A stretch of 64,000 nucleotides of DNA. Source: Sporomusa sphaeroides DSM 2875 (GTDB lineage Bacteria > Bacillota > Negativicutes > Sporomusales > Sporomusaceae). The notes beneath the pieces are model-generated. The model saw only the letters and a list, made by a program, of their open reading frames with translations. It had not been told where the DNA came from and made no database searches. Made by a program: the position numbers and the translations under genes. Location of the stretch: positions 2,094,524-2,158,523 of the forward strand of contig NZ_CP146991.1 of the NCBI RefSeq assembly GCF_001941975.2, given 5' to 3'. The first letter of the stretch is position 1, and every line of letters starts with the position of its first letter. Below are positions 25,044 through 32,631 of the stretch, one piece after another.

Positions 25044-26951
25044 ATGACTAAAGATTTAGTGTATGTAATTCCTGCAGGTAAATATGGTAAAGAAGAAATT
25101 TTGAACCTGTTAACTAATCACCCGGAAATCAAGTTTGCTTCACTGGTGGGTATTGACTTGGCTGGTAATGATACCGATGAGAAGATTCCTATTGGTTTGT
25201 TCATGGAGGATATGGAAAAATTTTATGATGGCAGTGCAGTCCAGACAGATGGCTCGTCTGTTGTTCTTACCGGCATTGCAACATTAAACAACGCCAAACT
25301 GGACATGCTGGCCGATGCCAGTGTTAATTGGTTTGTAGACTATAATTATGAACATATTGATGAGGAAACCGGTAAACCTGTCGGTACTCTCCGGATTCCG
25401 GCGTTCCTGGTACATGATGGACTTAGAGTTGACTCCCGTTCCATTTTAGCGCAAAGCATGGAATATATAAAAGCGGAAATCAAGGCTCTTTTCCAAAACA
25501 ATAGTAAGATTGCCGGCTTAGAACATATCAACGCTGCTGATGTAGACGATATTCTCTTTACTGCGGCCACCGAACTCGAATTCTGGGTAAAAACTCCGGC
25601 CAACAAAGCAGAAGTGGAAGAACTGTCGGCTTCCCAGGTTCTACAGGAGCAATACTGGCAGCGGACACGTGGCAATGTCCGTACTGCAATGGAACAAGCC
25701 ATATTGATGATGGCCAAATATGGTCTTGAACCGGAAATGGGTCACAAGGAAGTCGGTGGCGTTAAAGCACAGATCGATGAAACCGGTCACTTAAACCATG
25801 TTATGGAACAGCTGGAGATTGACTGGAAGTTTTCTAATGCTTTGCAATGCGCAGACAATGAGCTTCAAGCCAGAATTATTGTGAAAGAAGCTTTTCGGGC
25901 AAATGGCCTGGAGGTAACCTTCAAAGCAAAACCGATAATTGGTGTTGCTGGCAGTGGTGAACATACTCATGTCGGCATTGCAGCAAAACTTAAGTCTGGA
26001 AAAGTCGTTAACCTGTTCTCGCCTTCTGATATGAAGCAGTATTTTTTAAGCGCCATTGGTTATGGTGCAATCATGGGACTCTTAAAGCATTACGAAGTCA
26101 TTAACCCGTTCATTTCTTCAACCAATGACTCGCTTAATCGTTTAAAGCCCGGTTTTGAGGCACCGGTATGTATCGTAACCTCCTTAGGCCATACTCCGGC
26201 CGTGCCTTCGCGTAACAGAACCATCCTGGCGGGACTGGTACGTGATGTTAATAATCCGATGGCTACCAGATTTGAAGTTCGTTCACCGAATCCGTATACC
26301 AATACCTATATTGCAATAACGGCTATTTATATGAGCATGCTTGATGGTATTAAAGCTGCCGTAAATTCTGGCAAAACAATAGCAGAACTGGATGCCGAGC
26401 TTTCCAAAGAAGCCGGGCAAGAAGGCTTTTATCTTGAAACAGAACGGGCGTATCGCAGCGAACATGACGTATTTGATGATTATTCTGCCGAAGAGCGTAA
26501 TCGCTTGTTTGGCAAACCGCCTGCCACTGTTTGGGAAAACATGCAAAATATCGAGAAATATCCGGAGAAGGTTAAAACACTTACTATTGGCGGATCTTTC
26601 CGCCCCGAACTGGTTAAGGCTTTTGTGGCTGGTGCGTTAGTTCGCTGGAAAACTGAACTGCTCAATCGCATTATTCCGGAAAATCTCGGTGTTGTAAAAG
26701 AGGCAGTACTCTTGCATAATGCTGATTGTGCCAGTGATCTTGACCTTTCCAACTGGGATAAGATTAATGCTCTCAGAGTGGGACTTGCCAAAGACTGCTT
26801 ATCGCAAAAGTGTATATTTACCCGGATTAAAGAGGCTATTCAAGCAGGCGATTATGATACTGCATCAGCCCTGCAAATTGAGATGTCAGATAAGGTTAAT
26901 GAATTAAAAGTACTCTATCGTGAATACAAGAAGAATATGATCCATTGTTAA
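25044..26951 (+). CDS. Glutamine synthetase, long form with C-terminal extension
   Basis: ATP-dependent glutamate-ammonia ligase family protein of 635 residues, much longer than the usual 445-residue GlnA. A beta-grasp-like N-terminal part is followed by the catalytic core with 'ATELEFWVK', 'GVAGSGEHTHVG' (ammonium/ATP region), 'NRLKPGFEAP' and 'NRTILAGLV...RFEVRSPNP'. About 130 helical residues follow the core. This N-terminus does not look like classical GlnN type III. GTG 25035 is in frame, but AGGTGAAGG fits ATG 25044. It stands alone behind an attenuator; no glnR is seen. Confidence 0.85.
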   Translation: MTKDLVYVIPAGKYGKEEILNLLTNHPEIKFASLVGIDLAGNDTDEKIPIGLFMEDMEKFYDGSAVQTDGSSVVLTGIATLNNAKLDMLADASVNWFVDYNYEHIDEETGKPVGTLRIPAFLVHDGLRVDSRSILAQSMEYIKAEIKALFQNNSKIAGLEHINAADVDDILFTAATELEFWVKTPANKAEVEELSASQVLQEQYWQRTRGNVRTAMEQAILMMAKYGLEPEMGHKEVGGVKAQIDETGHLNHVMEQLEIDWKFSNALQCADNELQARIIVKEAFRANGLEVTFKAKPIIGVAGSGEHTHVGIAAKLKSGKVVNLFSPSDMKQYFLSAIGYGAIMGLLKHYEVINPFISSTNDSLNRLKPGFEAPVCIVTSLGHTPAVPSRNRTILAGLVRDVNNPMATRFEVRSPNPYTNTYIAITAIYMSMLDGIKAAVNSGKTIAELDAELSKEAGQEGFYLETERAYRSEHDVFDDYSAEERNRLFGKPPATVWENMQNIEKYPEKVKTLTIGGSFRPELVKAFVAGALVRWKTELLNRIIPENLGVVKEAVLLHNADCASDLDLSNWDKINALRVGLAKDCLSQKCIFTRIKEAIQAGDYDTASALQIEMSDKVNELKVLYREYKKNMIHC

Positions 26952-26974
26952 TAGGATATCACCTTACTAATAGT

Positions 26975-27006
26975 AAAAATCCCAGTGAAATTTCACTGGG
27001 ATTTTT
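26975..27006. terminator. Terminator after glutamine synthetase
   Basis: Perfect palindrome AAAAATCCCAGTGA/TCACTGGGATTTTT, able to act on either strand. Confidence 0.85.
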
Positions 27007-27024
27007 ACCCATGCTGCTTTCCTT

Positions 27025-27101
27025 TTATTCTGAGACTAACCTGCTCTAAGGCCCCTATCTTCTACAAGCGGGAGTTCAAGAGCGGCTAAGTCCCAGGATA
27101 A
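27025..27101 (+). repeat. Palindromic repeat family 3, copy 1 (short form)
   Basis: About 77 bases from TTATTCTGAGACTAACC to AAGTCCCAGGATAAG. The ends match 43519-43612 in reverse complement (shared GACTAACC-GCTCTAAG and GAGCGGCTAAGTCC--GGATAA). The rest of the gap up to 27243 is A/T-rich upstream sequence of the next gene with nothing firm in it. Confidence 0.65.
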
Positions 27102-27243
27102 GTATGTATATAATAGTGTATATATTTAATTTGCTAATTATTCACTATATTTGATAAAAAAGTCACAAAGGAAAAAGGATTTTATCCAGAAAGATGGAAT
27201 ATAATCCAGTATATTATGAATTTAATAAAGGGAGGACATCCAC

Positions 27244-27756
27244 ATGCAAAAAAATGCCTGTGATATGGGCAACTTGTTTAGCGACTTGGAAGGCCTGAGA
27301 ATCGCTATTGATATGGAGGCACGTGGTCGCGACTTTTACAAAAAAGCATATGAGCAAGCCAAAAATCAGGAACATAAAGACTTGTTCATGTTTCTTATGA
27401 ATGAAGAAATTTATCATCATGAAAAATTCACTGCACTTTATAATAAACTTAAGGAAAACAAAGATGCGGATGCCAGCGATTACCTGTTTGACCAAGAAAC
27501 TTCAAAGTATTTGACAGTTCTCGCTGAGCCCCATATTTTCCCTAAAGATAAGGCAGCGCAAACTTTGCCTGAACTTAATACCATTGCCGATATTCTGAAA
27601 GCCGCTTTACAAGATGAGAAAGATTCTATTCTGTTTTATGATGCCTTAGCGAAATGTGCTAAATTTGAAGAAGCCAGAACTATATTTAACCAGTTAAAAG
27701 CTGAAGAACAGACACATGTAGTAAAACTCCGTGAAATGCTGGATGCCTGGGCGTAA
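27244..27756 (+). CDS. Rubrerythrin/ferritin-like diiron protein
   Basis: A 170-residue four-helix protein with two E-x6-Y/E-E-x-x-H sets: 'EARGRDFYKKAYEQ' and 'EEIYHHEKF', then 'DEKDSILFYDALAK' and 'EEQTHVVKL'. These supply all ligands of a diiron site. There is no C-terminal rubredoxin domain, so it is an erythrin-type rather than a full rubrerythrin. Likely role in peroxide or oxygen stress of an anaerobe. Ribosome binding site AAGGGAGG precedes the ATG; it is monocistronic with a following terminator. Confidence 0.82.
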   Translation: MQKNACDMGNLFSDLEGLRIAIDMEARGRDFYKKAYEQAKNQEHKDLFMFLMNEEIYHHEKFTALYNKLKENKDADASDYLFDQETSKYLTVLAEPHIFPKDKAAQTLPELNTIADILKAALQDEKDSILFYDALAKCAKFEEARTIFNQLKAEEQTHVVKLREMLDAWA

Positions 27757-27776
27757 GCCAGAATCGATTTAGCAAG

Positions 27777-27810
27777 AATATAGCGTCTATATGGATGCTA
27801 TATTTTTTTG
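27777..27810 (+). terminator. Terminator after the rubrerythrin-like gene
   Basis: AATATAGC and GCTATATT arms, then seven T. Confidence 0.75.
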
Positions 27811-27943
27811 CGTCAAAAGAACTCTATCTCTGCCCTTTGCATTTTTTAGAAAAATTTTGTAAGGGAGCAGGATTTTTATAAGAAGTATCTAATTTATAAT
27901 AATATTCCACTACATATTATTATCTTATAGGAGGTTTCATATT

Positions 27944-28615
27944 ATGGAACAAAAGACAGATTTATTGGAAAAAGGTGCTATCGTTCAACGTGACAGAGAA
28001 ACATATGCTATTGCTCCTCATATTCCCGGTGGTGTCATTCTCGATGTTAACGTGTTGAGGAAAATAGCCGACGTCTCAGAAAAATACGGAGCCAAGGCAC
28101 TCAAACTAACCTCAGCGCAGCGGATTGCCATTGTTGGTATTGCCGAGGATAAAATTGATGCCGTGTGGGAAGAACTAGGGATGGATAAAGGTGCTGCTGT
28201 TGGTCTGTGTGTGCGGAGCGTAAAGATTTGTCCGGCCACTCATTTCTGTAAGCGGGCCCAGCAAGATGGTTTAACGTTAGGGCTTGAGATTGATAAATTG
28301 TATCATGGCATGGAGTTGCCCGGCAAACTCAAATTTGGGGTTAGCGGCTGTACCAATTCCTGTGCTGAGGGCTGGGTAAAGGATATAGGCCTGATCGGTA
28401 CCGCTAAAGGCTGGAAAATTGTAATTGGCGGCTGTGCTGGTGCCAGAGCCAGAGTTGCTGATTTATTAACAGAACAAATACCTCAGGAAGAAGTAATCGC
28501 GATTATTAATAAAATCATTGCTTACTACAAAGCCAATGCCCGCAAACACGAGCGCATTGGCATGATGATAGATCGTTTAGGCTTAGACAATGTAAAACAG
28601 GGTATTCTAGGTTAA
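27944..28615 (+). CDS. Small siroheme sulfite/nitrite reductase-like protein
   Basis: A 223-residue single-copy nitrite/sulfite reductase unit: an N-terminal ferredoxin-like half domain ('ALKLTSAQRIAIVGI') and the siroheme-4Fe4S signature C-x5-C (CPATHFC) plus C-x3-C (CTNSC). Full-size reductases contain two such units; this size is like the low-molecular-weight assimilatory-type sulfite reductase of Desulfovibrio vulgaris (about 218 residues). Whether it reduces sulfite in vivo is not proven. Ribosome binding site AGGAGG before the ATG; the terminator follows directly, so it is monocistronic. Confidence 0.85.
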   Translation: MEQKTDLLEKGAIVQRDRETYAIAPHIPGGVILDVNVLRKIADVSEKYGAKALKLTSAQRIAIVGIAEDKIDAVWEELGMDKGAAVGLCVRSVKICPATHFCKRAQQDGLTLGLEIDKLYHGMELPGKLKFGVSGCTNSCAEGWVKDIGLIGTAKGWKIVIGGCAGARARVADLLTEQIPQEEVIAIINKIIAYYKANARKHERIGMMIDRLGLDNVKQGILG

Positions 28616-28621
28616 CAGAGC

Positions 28622-28652
28622 AGCGCTTGGACAGCCCAAGCGCTTTCCTTTT
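28622..28652 (+). terminator. Terminator after the siroheme protein gene
   Basis: AGCGCTTGG and CCAAGCGCT arms with a four- to five-base loop and a T-rich tail. Confidence 0.8.
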
Positions 28653-28741
28653 AGTCTGACAAAAATGTACATATTTTTGGATATATATAATTTGGATATA
28701 TGTAATACGGATTCTTGGTCAGGAAAAGTGAGGTAGAAATC

Positions 28742-29449
28742 GTGAATATTGATATTTGTTTTACTCCTAACGATTTTGACGATGAAAAATACAGTAAGTA
28801 CAGTGCGGTGGTTATTGATGTGCTTAGAGCGACGACAAGTATTGCCACTGCTTGTGCCAATGGCTGTAAAGAGCTAATCCCTGTAAGAACAGTAGCAGAG
28901 GCTAACAAGCTTAAAGCTAATAATCCGGATATATTGCTGGCTGGTGAACGCGAAGGCTTGCTTATTCCGGGTTTTAACCTGGGAAATTCGCCTTTTGAAT
29001 ACACACGGGAACAAGTAGCAAGTAAAACAATTGTAATGACAACGACCAACGGAACGTTGGCATTAACCAAAGCAAGTGCGGCTCAAAAGGTATATGCAAT
29101 GGCTTTTGTTAATGCGGCTGCCATAACAAGTGCTTTACAACTGCAGCAAGACGATGTCGTCATTGTATGTGCCGGTTCGGAGGGGCGGTTTTCCTTGGAA
29201 GACACTTTGTGTGCAGGCCTGCTGGCAGAGCGCTTCAGTAAGACTGCTAAACTCAGTGACACCGCATTGGCCGCGCAGGCGATGTACCGTGATTTTGCCG
29301 CCGAGTTACTGCCAAGGGTGGCAGAATCGTCACATGCCAGCTATTTACGTAGTATCGGCTTTGAACAAGATGTTATGTTATGTTTACAACAAGATACCTT
29401 GTCAGTTATTCCGGTATTTGAAAATGGTATTATAACTGCTTGGCATTAA
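28742..29449 (+). CDS. comB: ComB family 2-phosphosulfolactate phosphatase
   Basis: A 235-residue ComB-family protein, which in methanogens dephosphorylates 2-phosphosulfolactate during coenzyme M synthesis; many Bacillota carry it with a less certain role. The conserved 'AVVIDVLRATTSIATACANG', 'LLAGEREGLLIPGFNLGNSP' and 'MTTTNGTLAL' blocks are present. GTG 28742 follows AGTGAGGT at 28727-28734. No comA or comC is in the window. The neighbour makes a sulfite reductase-like protein, a possible link through sulfonate metabolism that remains a guess. Confidence 0.85.
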   Translation: MNIDICFTPNDFDDEKYSKYSAVVIDVLRATTSIATACANGCKELIPVRTVAEANKLKANNPDILLAGEREGLLIPGFNLGNSPFEYTREQVASKTIVMTTTNGTLALTKASAAQKVYAMAFVNAAAITSALQLQQDDVVIVCAGSEGRFSLEDTLCAGLLAERFSKTAKLSDTALAAQAMYRDFAAELLPRVAESSHASYLRSIGFEQDVMLCLQQDTLSVIPVFENGIITAWH

Positions 29450-29450
29450 A

Positions 29451-29597
29451 TAAAGAAAACACGGCTTGTGCCGAGTCTTTGGCGGGCCGAATTGCTATGC
29501 CATCCGTGGCGCAATCGGTACTAGCACCATCCAGGCGCGTCGCAGCGGAAGCCGGTGTTGATCCTGTTCTTAAGAAAGTTATATTTCTGTTAGGACA
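29451..29597 (-). repeat. Intergenic palindromic repeat family 1, copy C, interrupted
   Basis: Reverse-orientation copy beginning one base after the comB stop. Both ends match the other copies (AAAGAAAACACGGCTTGTGCC and GTTGATCCTGTTCTTAAGAAAG), but about 60 bases (roughly 29484-29543) are inserted in the middle. The insert has its own imperfect inverted repeat (CCGAATTGC/GCAATCGG). Confidence 0.75.
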
Positions 29598-29599
29598 AA

Positions 29600-29636
29600 A
29601 AAAGCTGATTGTTTTTGCAATCAGTTTTCTTGTTTA
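29600..29636 (+). terminator. Terminator after comB and repeat C
   Basis: CTGATTG and CAATCAG arms with a T-rich tail. Confidence 0.75.
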
Positions 29637-29715
29637 ATTTACCTCTATTAATTATGTAAACTATATGATAAAATGTGTTACGAATCCAAACCATTAAAGG
29701 GGAAGGAGTATTATT

Positions 29716-30189
29716 GTGAAAAGAAAGATAGCCGCTGTCATGTTGATGGTTTTCTCAATGCCAATATTTTCGTTGGCGATGCCTAAAGCAGAGGCTGCGT
29801 CTTTGGGAGACCAACTGGCTGAATTATCTGCTGCCAACGCACAGGCTGCCCAGATTGAAGAGTTGTTGAAAATAAAGGATAATTTTGAACAAGGCAATAA
29901 ACAGGCATTGTGGGGAACTCTTGCCCAATTTGCCCTTGAACGCACCGGAAAAGCGGATATTGTTAATGATATTAGCTCAGTTGCGGCGCAACTGGCAGTC
30001 CAGGACCAGGATGTGGCTAAGCAAAACATTGCCCGGGCGGTAGAGACTGCTGTGCGTAGTAGCGTGCAGGAAAAAGTCCAAGCAGAGGTAAGTGACCGTT
30101 TAGCCGGATACCAGGATGAGGTGGTCTTGCTTTCTACGTTGCTTACTAACACTAATAACTATTTTGATGCCAAACGCAGTCAAGAATAA
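29716..30189 (+). CDS. Secreted protein of unknown function
   Basis: A 157-residue protein I do not recognise. It has an N-terminal signal peptide (about residues 1-28, 'MVFSMPIFSLAMPKAEAASL', cleavage likely after AEA). The mature part is alanine- and glutamine-rich and almost entirely helical with coiled-coil character ('QLAELSAANAQAAQIEELLKIK'; 'VQEKVQAEVSDRLAGYQDEVVLL'). Start GTG 29716 has ribosome binding site GGAAGGAG. A terminator follows; it is monocistronic. A periplasmic or surface role is likely from the signal peptide alone. Confidence 0.7.
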   Translation: MKRKIAAVMLMVFSMPIFSLAMPKAEAASLGDQLAELSAANAQAAQIEELLKIKDNFEQGNKQALWGTLAQFALERTGKADIVNDISSVAAQLAVQDQDVAKQNIARAVETAVRSSVQEKVQAEVSDRLAGYQDEVVLLSTLLTNTNNYFDAKRSQE

Positions 30190-30256
30190 TATTCATTTGG
30201 ATCTTAATCCCGCAAAGTGCCATTGGGTTATGGTAGCTAATGCGATGTAATGTGTT

Positions 30257-30292
30257 AAATTAACCGGCTTTAGCCGGTTAATTTTTTTGTTG
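30257..30292 (+). terminator. Terminator after the secreted helical protein gene
   Basis: TTAACCGGCT and AGCCGGTTAA arms followed by seven T. Confidence 0.8.
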
Positions 30293-30376
30293 GCCTGACA
30301 GCATGTAAAATTTCATACCCTTGCGGACAGCTGCATATATTTTCTGAAGAATACAGTCTGTAAGGGGGCGAACCAG

Positions 30377-31096
30377 GTGAATTCCTTATGGTCGTTTAAA
30401 GTCAGGCGTTCACGGATATTTTTCGGTATAGCAGTATTAGCTATTTTAAGCATTGTTTTTAGCATTCTTGGCTTTGAGTATATGGATGAACAGGACCTGG
30501 CGGCAATTGATAGTCGGCAACCCTTTGAGGCACCTGCCGGTAAGGTGAGCATTCTAATAAAAGTTCAGTCAAGGGAGTTAGAGCTTCATAACGATGGTGA
30601 GCTTTACAAAAAGTACCGGATTGCTGTGGGTAAAAGTAAAACTCCCACTCCTATTGGCGAATGGAATGTTGTATGGAAGGATTATGACTGGGGAACAGGG
30701 TTTGGTACTCGCTGGATGGGGTTAAATGTGCCGTGGGGCACATTTGGTATTCATGGGACCAATAAGCCATGGTCAATTGGACAATTTGCCAGCCATGGCT
30801 GTATCAGAATGCGCAATAAGGATGTCGAAGAGCTGTTTGAATGGACTCCTATTGGTACTCCGGTAAGCATTACAGGCAGAAATATTAGGATTGAAAGAAA
30901 TTTGAAATATAAAGCTTCAGGCTCCGACGTAGCTGCGCTGCAGCTTAAACTTAAAGAGATGGGATACTTTCAGGGACGGGCTGACGGCTTGTTTGGCACT
31001 ATGACAGAAGAAGCGGTTAAAGCTTATCAAGCAGATAAAGGGGTAGCTGTTACCGGTGTAGCGAGTAAGGAGTTATGCACGGCGCTGGGAATATAA
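30377..31096 (+). CDS. L,D-transpeptidase with peptidoglycan-binding domain
   Basis: A 239-residue membrane-anchored cell-wall enzyme. One N-terminal helix (about residues 14-33), then a YkuD domain with catalytic motif HGTNKPWS...SHGCIRMRN (catalytic Cys near residue 143), then a C-terminal PG_binding_1 domain (about 180-238, 'GSDVAALQLKLKEMGYFQGRADGLFG'). It makes 3-3 cross-links or attaches proteins to peptidoglycan. GTG 30377 follows AAGGGGGCG. A second wall enzyme with a PG_binding_1 domain follows at 31355 under a separate riboswitch. Confidence 0.9.
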   Translation: MNSLWSFKVRRSRIFFGIAVLAILSIVFSILGFEYMDEQDLAAIDSRQPFEAPAGKVSILIKVQSRELELHNDGELYKKYRIAVGKSKTPTPIGEWNVVWKDYDWGTGFGTRWMGLNVPWGTFGIHGTNKPWSIGQFASHGCIRMRNKDVEELFEWTPIGTPVSITGRNIRIERNLKYKASGSDVAALQLKLKEMGYFQGRADGLFGTMTEEAVKAYQADKGVAVTGVASKELCTALGI

Positions 31097-31215
31097 TGTT
31101 TGCCTCCAATTTTTCCTGAAATTTTTAAATAACTGAAAGAAATAGACGATATGACAAGAATATACCATGATATCGAATTTGACCAAGCTTGCAATTTGGT
31201 ATATTATATTTATAA

Positions 31216-31342
31216 TGCCGAATCCTTATATGGTACGGGGGAACCAATAGAAATACAGGGGTGAATCCGCAATCGCGGTAGGGCGTTCTCACATTCTCTT
31301 TTGCCCAAACCCGACAGCTAACCTCGGAGGCGCATTGTAAGA
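31216..31342 (+). promoter_or_regulatory. c-di-AMP riboswitch (ydaO/yuaA type)
   Basis: The leader carries the ydaO consensus blocks in order: CCGAATCCTTATATGG, ACGGGGGAACCA, GGGGTGAATCCGC, GGTAGGG and ACCCGACAGCTAACCTCGG-AGGCG. This class senses c-di-AMP and usually turns genes off when it is abundant; cell-wall hydrolases and potassium transporters are the classic targets. Here it controls the 3D-domain protein at 31355. A TATAAT at about 31210 may be the -10 box. Confidence 0.92.
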
Positions 31343-31354
31343 GAGGTGAAACCA

Positions 31355-31951
31355 TTGAAAAGAGCCTTTTGGGCGTTTACTTTTGCATTGGTCATGCTGT
31401 TTGCAGTAAGCAGCCCATCGGTCGGACTGACTGCGGAGCAGCCGGAAAAAGCGCCGATTGCTGTTGGCGCACGTGGCGATGAAGTACGAGCGGTGCAGAA
31501 GTTTTTGGCAGATGGTGGTTTTTATGCCGGCGCGATTGATGGGATCTTCGGTCCGATTACCGCTAAGGCCGTAAAAGAATTTCAACGTAATAATGACCTT
31601 GAAGTAACGGGGATTGTTGACAAAGAAACATTCGCCTATCTTGGGCGCTTGACGAGTGAACCCAGCAGATACAGCCGCTCTATTGTTATGAAGGCATCAG
31701 CGTATACGGCGCATGATCCTGGAAATGGCAGCTATACATACCGGGGCAATTATTTACGTAAGGGTTTGGTTGCTGTCGATCCATCGGTTATTCCTTTGGG
31801 AACCAGATTGTATATTAAAGGATATGGGTATGCAGTAGCTGACGATATCGGCAGTGCGATTAAGGGTAACCGTATTGATTTGGCTTATGAGAACCGCCGC
31901 GAGGCTTTGGCTTTTGGCGTTCGGCAAGTAACAGTATACATACTTGACTAA
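31355..31951 (+). CDS. 3D domain (lytic transglycosylase-like) protein with peptidoglycan-binding domain
   Basis: A 198-residue exported protein: signal peptide (about 1-26), PG_binding_1 domain (about 38-92, 'GDEVRAVQKFLADGGFYAG'), then a 3D domain with its aspartates ('GLVAVDPSVIPLGTRLYIKG', 'AVADDIGSAIKGNRIDLAY'). Such proteins act like Rpf/MltA on peptidoglycan and are frequent ydaO riboswitch targets. The riboswitch ends just before GAGAGGTGA, which best serves TTG 31355; GTG 31346 lies inside that site. Confidence 0.9.
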   Translation: MKRAFWAFTFALVMLFAVSSPSVGLTAEQPEKAPIAVGARGDEVRAVQKFLADGGFYAGAIDGIFGPITAKAVKEFQRNNDLEVTGIVDKETFAYLGRLTSEPSRYSRSIVMKASAYTAHDPGNGSYTYRGNYLRKGLVAVDPSVIPLGTRLYIKGYGYAVADDIGSAIKGNRIDLAYENRREALAFGVRQVTVYILD

Positions 31952-31983
31952 AGAGGCTTAGCAGAGTAAGCCTCTTTTTTTTA
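31952..31983 (+). terminator. Terminator after the 3D-domain gene
   Basis: AGAGGCTTA and TAAGCCTCT arms followed by eight T. Confidence 0.85.
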
Positions 31984-32071
31984 TTCCAAAGCCGGTTATC
32001 CTGGAATATTAATAACTTCCAAGTATTATACTACACTTAGAATTGTGCAAATATACGGGGGCGTGTCTAAG

Positions 32072-32524
32072 TTGAACTTCATCTCAAGCGAAATGCTGCC
32101 ATTAGTATTAGCGTTGATTTCCGGGGTATTAATGGCGGTGCAGGGGTCGCTGAATTCTTCGTTAAGTAAAGTTATTGGTCTTTTGGAGGCCACATTTATT
32201 GTACAAATTACCGGAAGTTTGTTGGTAATGATCTTGCTGTTTTTGTTTAAAATGGGTAAGGGGAATTTGTACGCATGGCAAGGAGCACCTTGGTATTCCT
32301 GGTTGGGAGGTATGATTGGCGTTGCCATAATATATTTGGTAGCTGCCAGTATCCCCAGTGTTGGTGTAGCCAATGCTACTACCGCTATAATTGTCGGACA
32401 AGTATTGACGGCCATTCTCATTGATCATTTTGGCGGCTTTGGCCTTGAACGTATGGCTTGCAGCCCTCAACAGCTGTTTGGCTTAGTATTACTTGCAGTT
32501 GGCGCTAAACTGCTGTTAAAATAG
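32072..32524 (+). CDS. DMT family transporter, YdcZ/DUF606 type
   Basis: A 150-residue membrane protein with about five hydrophobic helices and the DUF606 pattern ('LISGVLMAVQGSLNSSLSK', 'GMIGVAIIYLVAASIPSVGVANATT', 'GQVLTAILIDHFGGFG'). Single DUF606 units usually dimerise in opposite orientations; substrate is unknown. In-frame GTG codons occur at 32045 and 32063, but GGGGGCG at 32057-32063 best fits TTG 32072. Monocistronic. Confidence 0.8.
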   Translation: MNFISSEMLPLVLALISGVLMAVQGSLNSSLSKVIGLLEATFIVQITGSLLVMILLFLFKMGKGNLYAWQGAPWYSWLGGMIGVAIIYLVAASIPSVGVANATTAIIVGQVLTAILIDHFGGFGLERMACSPQQLFGLVLLAVGAKLLLK

Positions 32525-32631
32525 CGCGTTTTTTCATTTTTTTGCAATTTGGGTGTTAACAAAAAAATCATTATGCGGTATACTTATCTTTAGTATTTTT
32601 TTGTATTATGCGAACAATAAGGAGGCAAGGC

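Noticed and set aside
29440-29637. 65-residue ORF downstream of comB
   Set aside because: It lies within repeat copy C and its terminator; codons follow the repeat sequence, not a gene.
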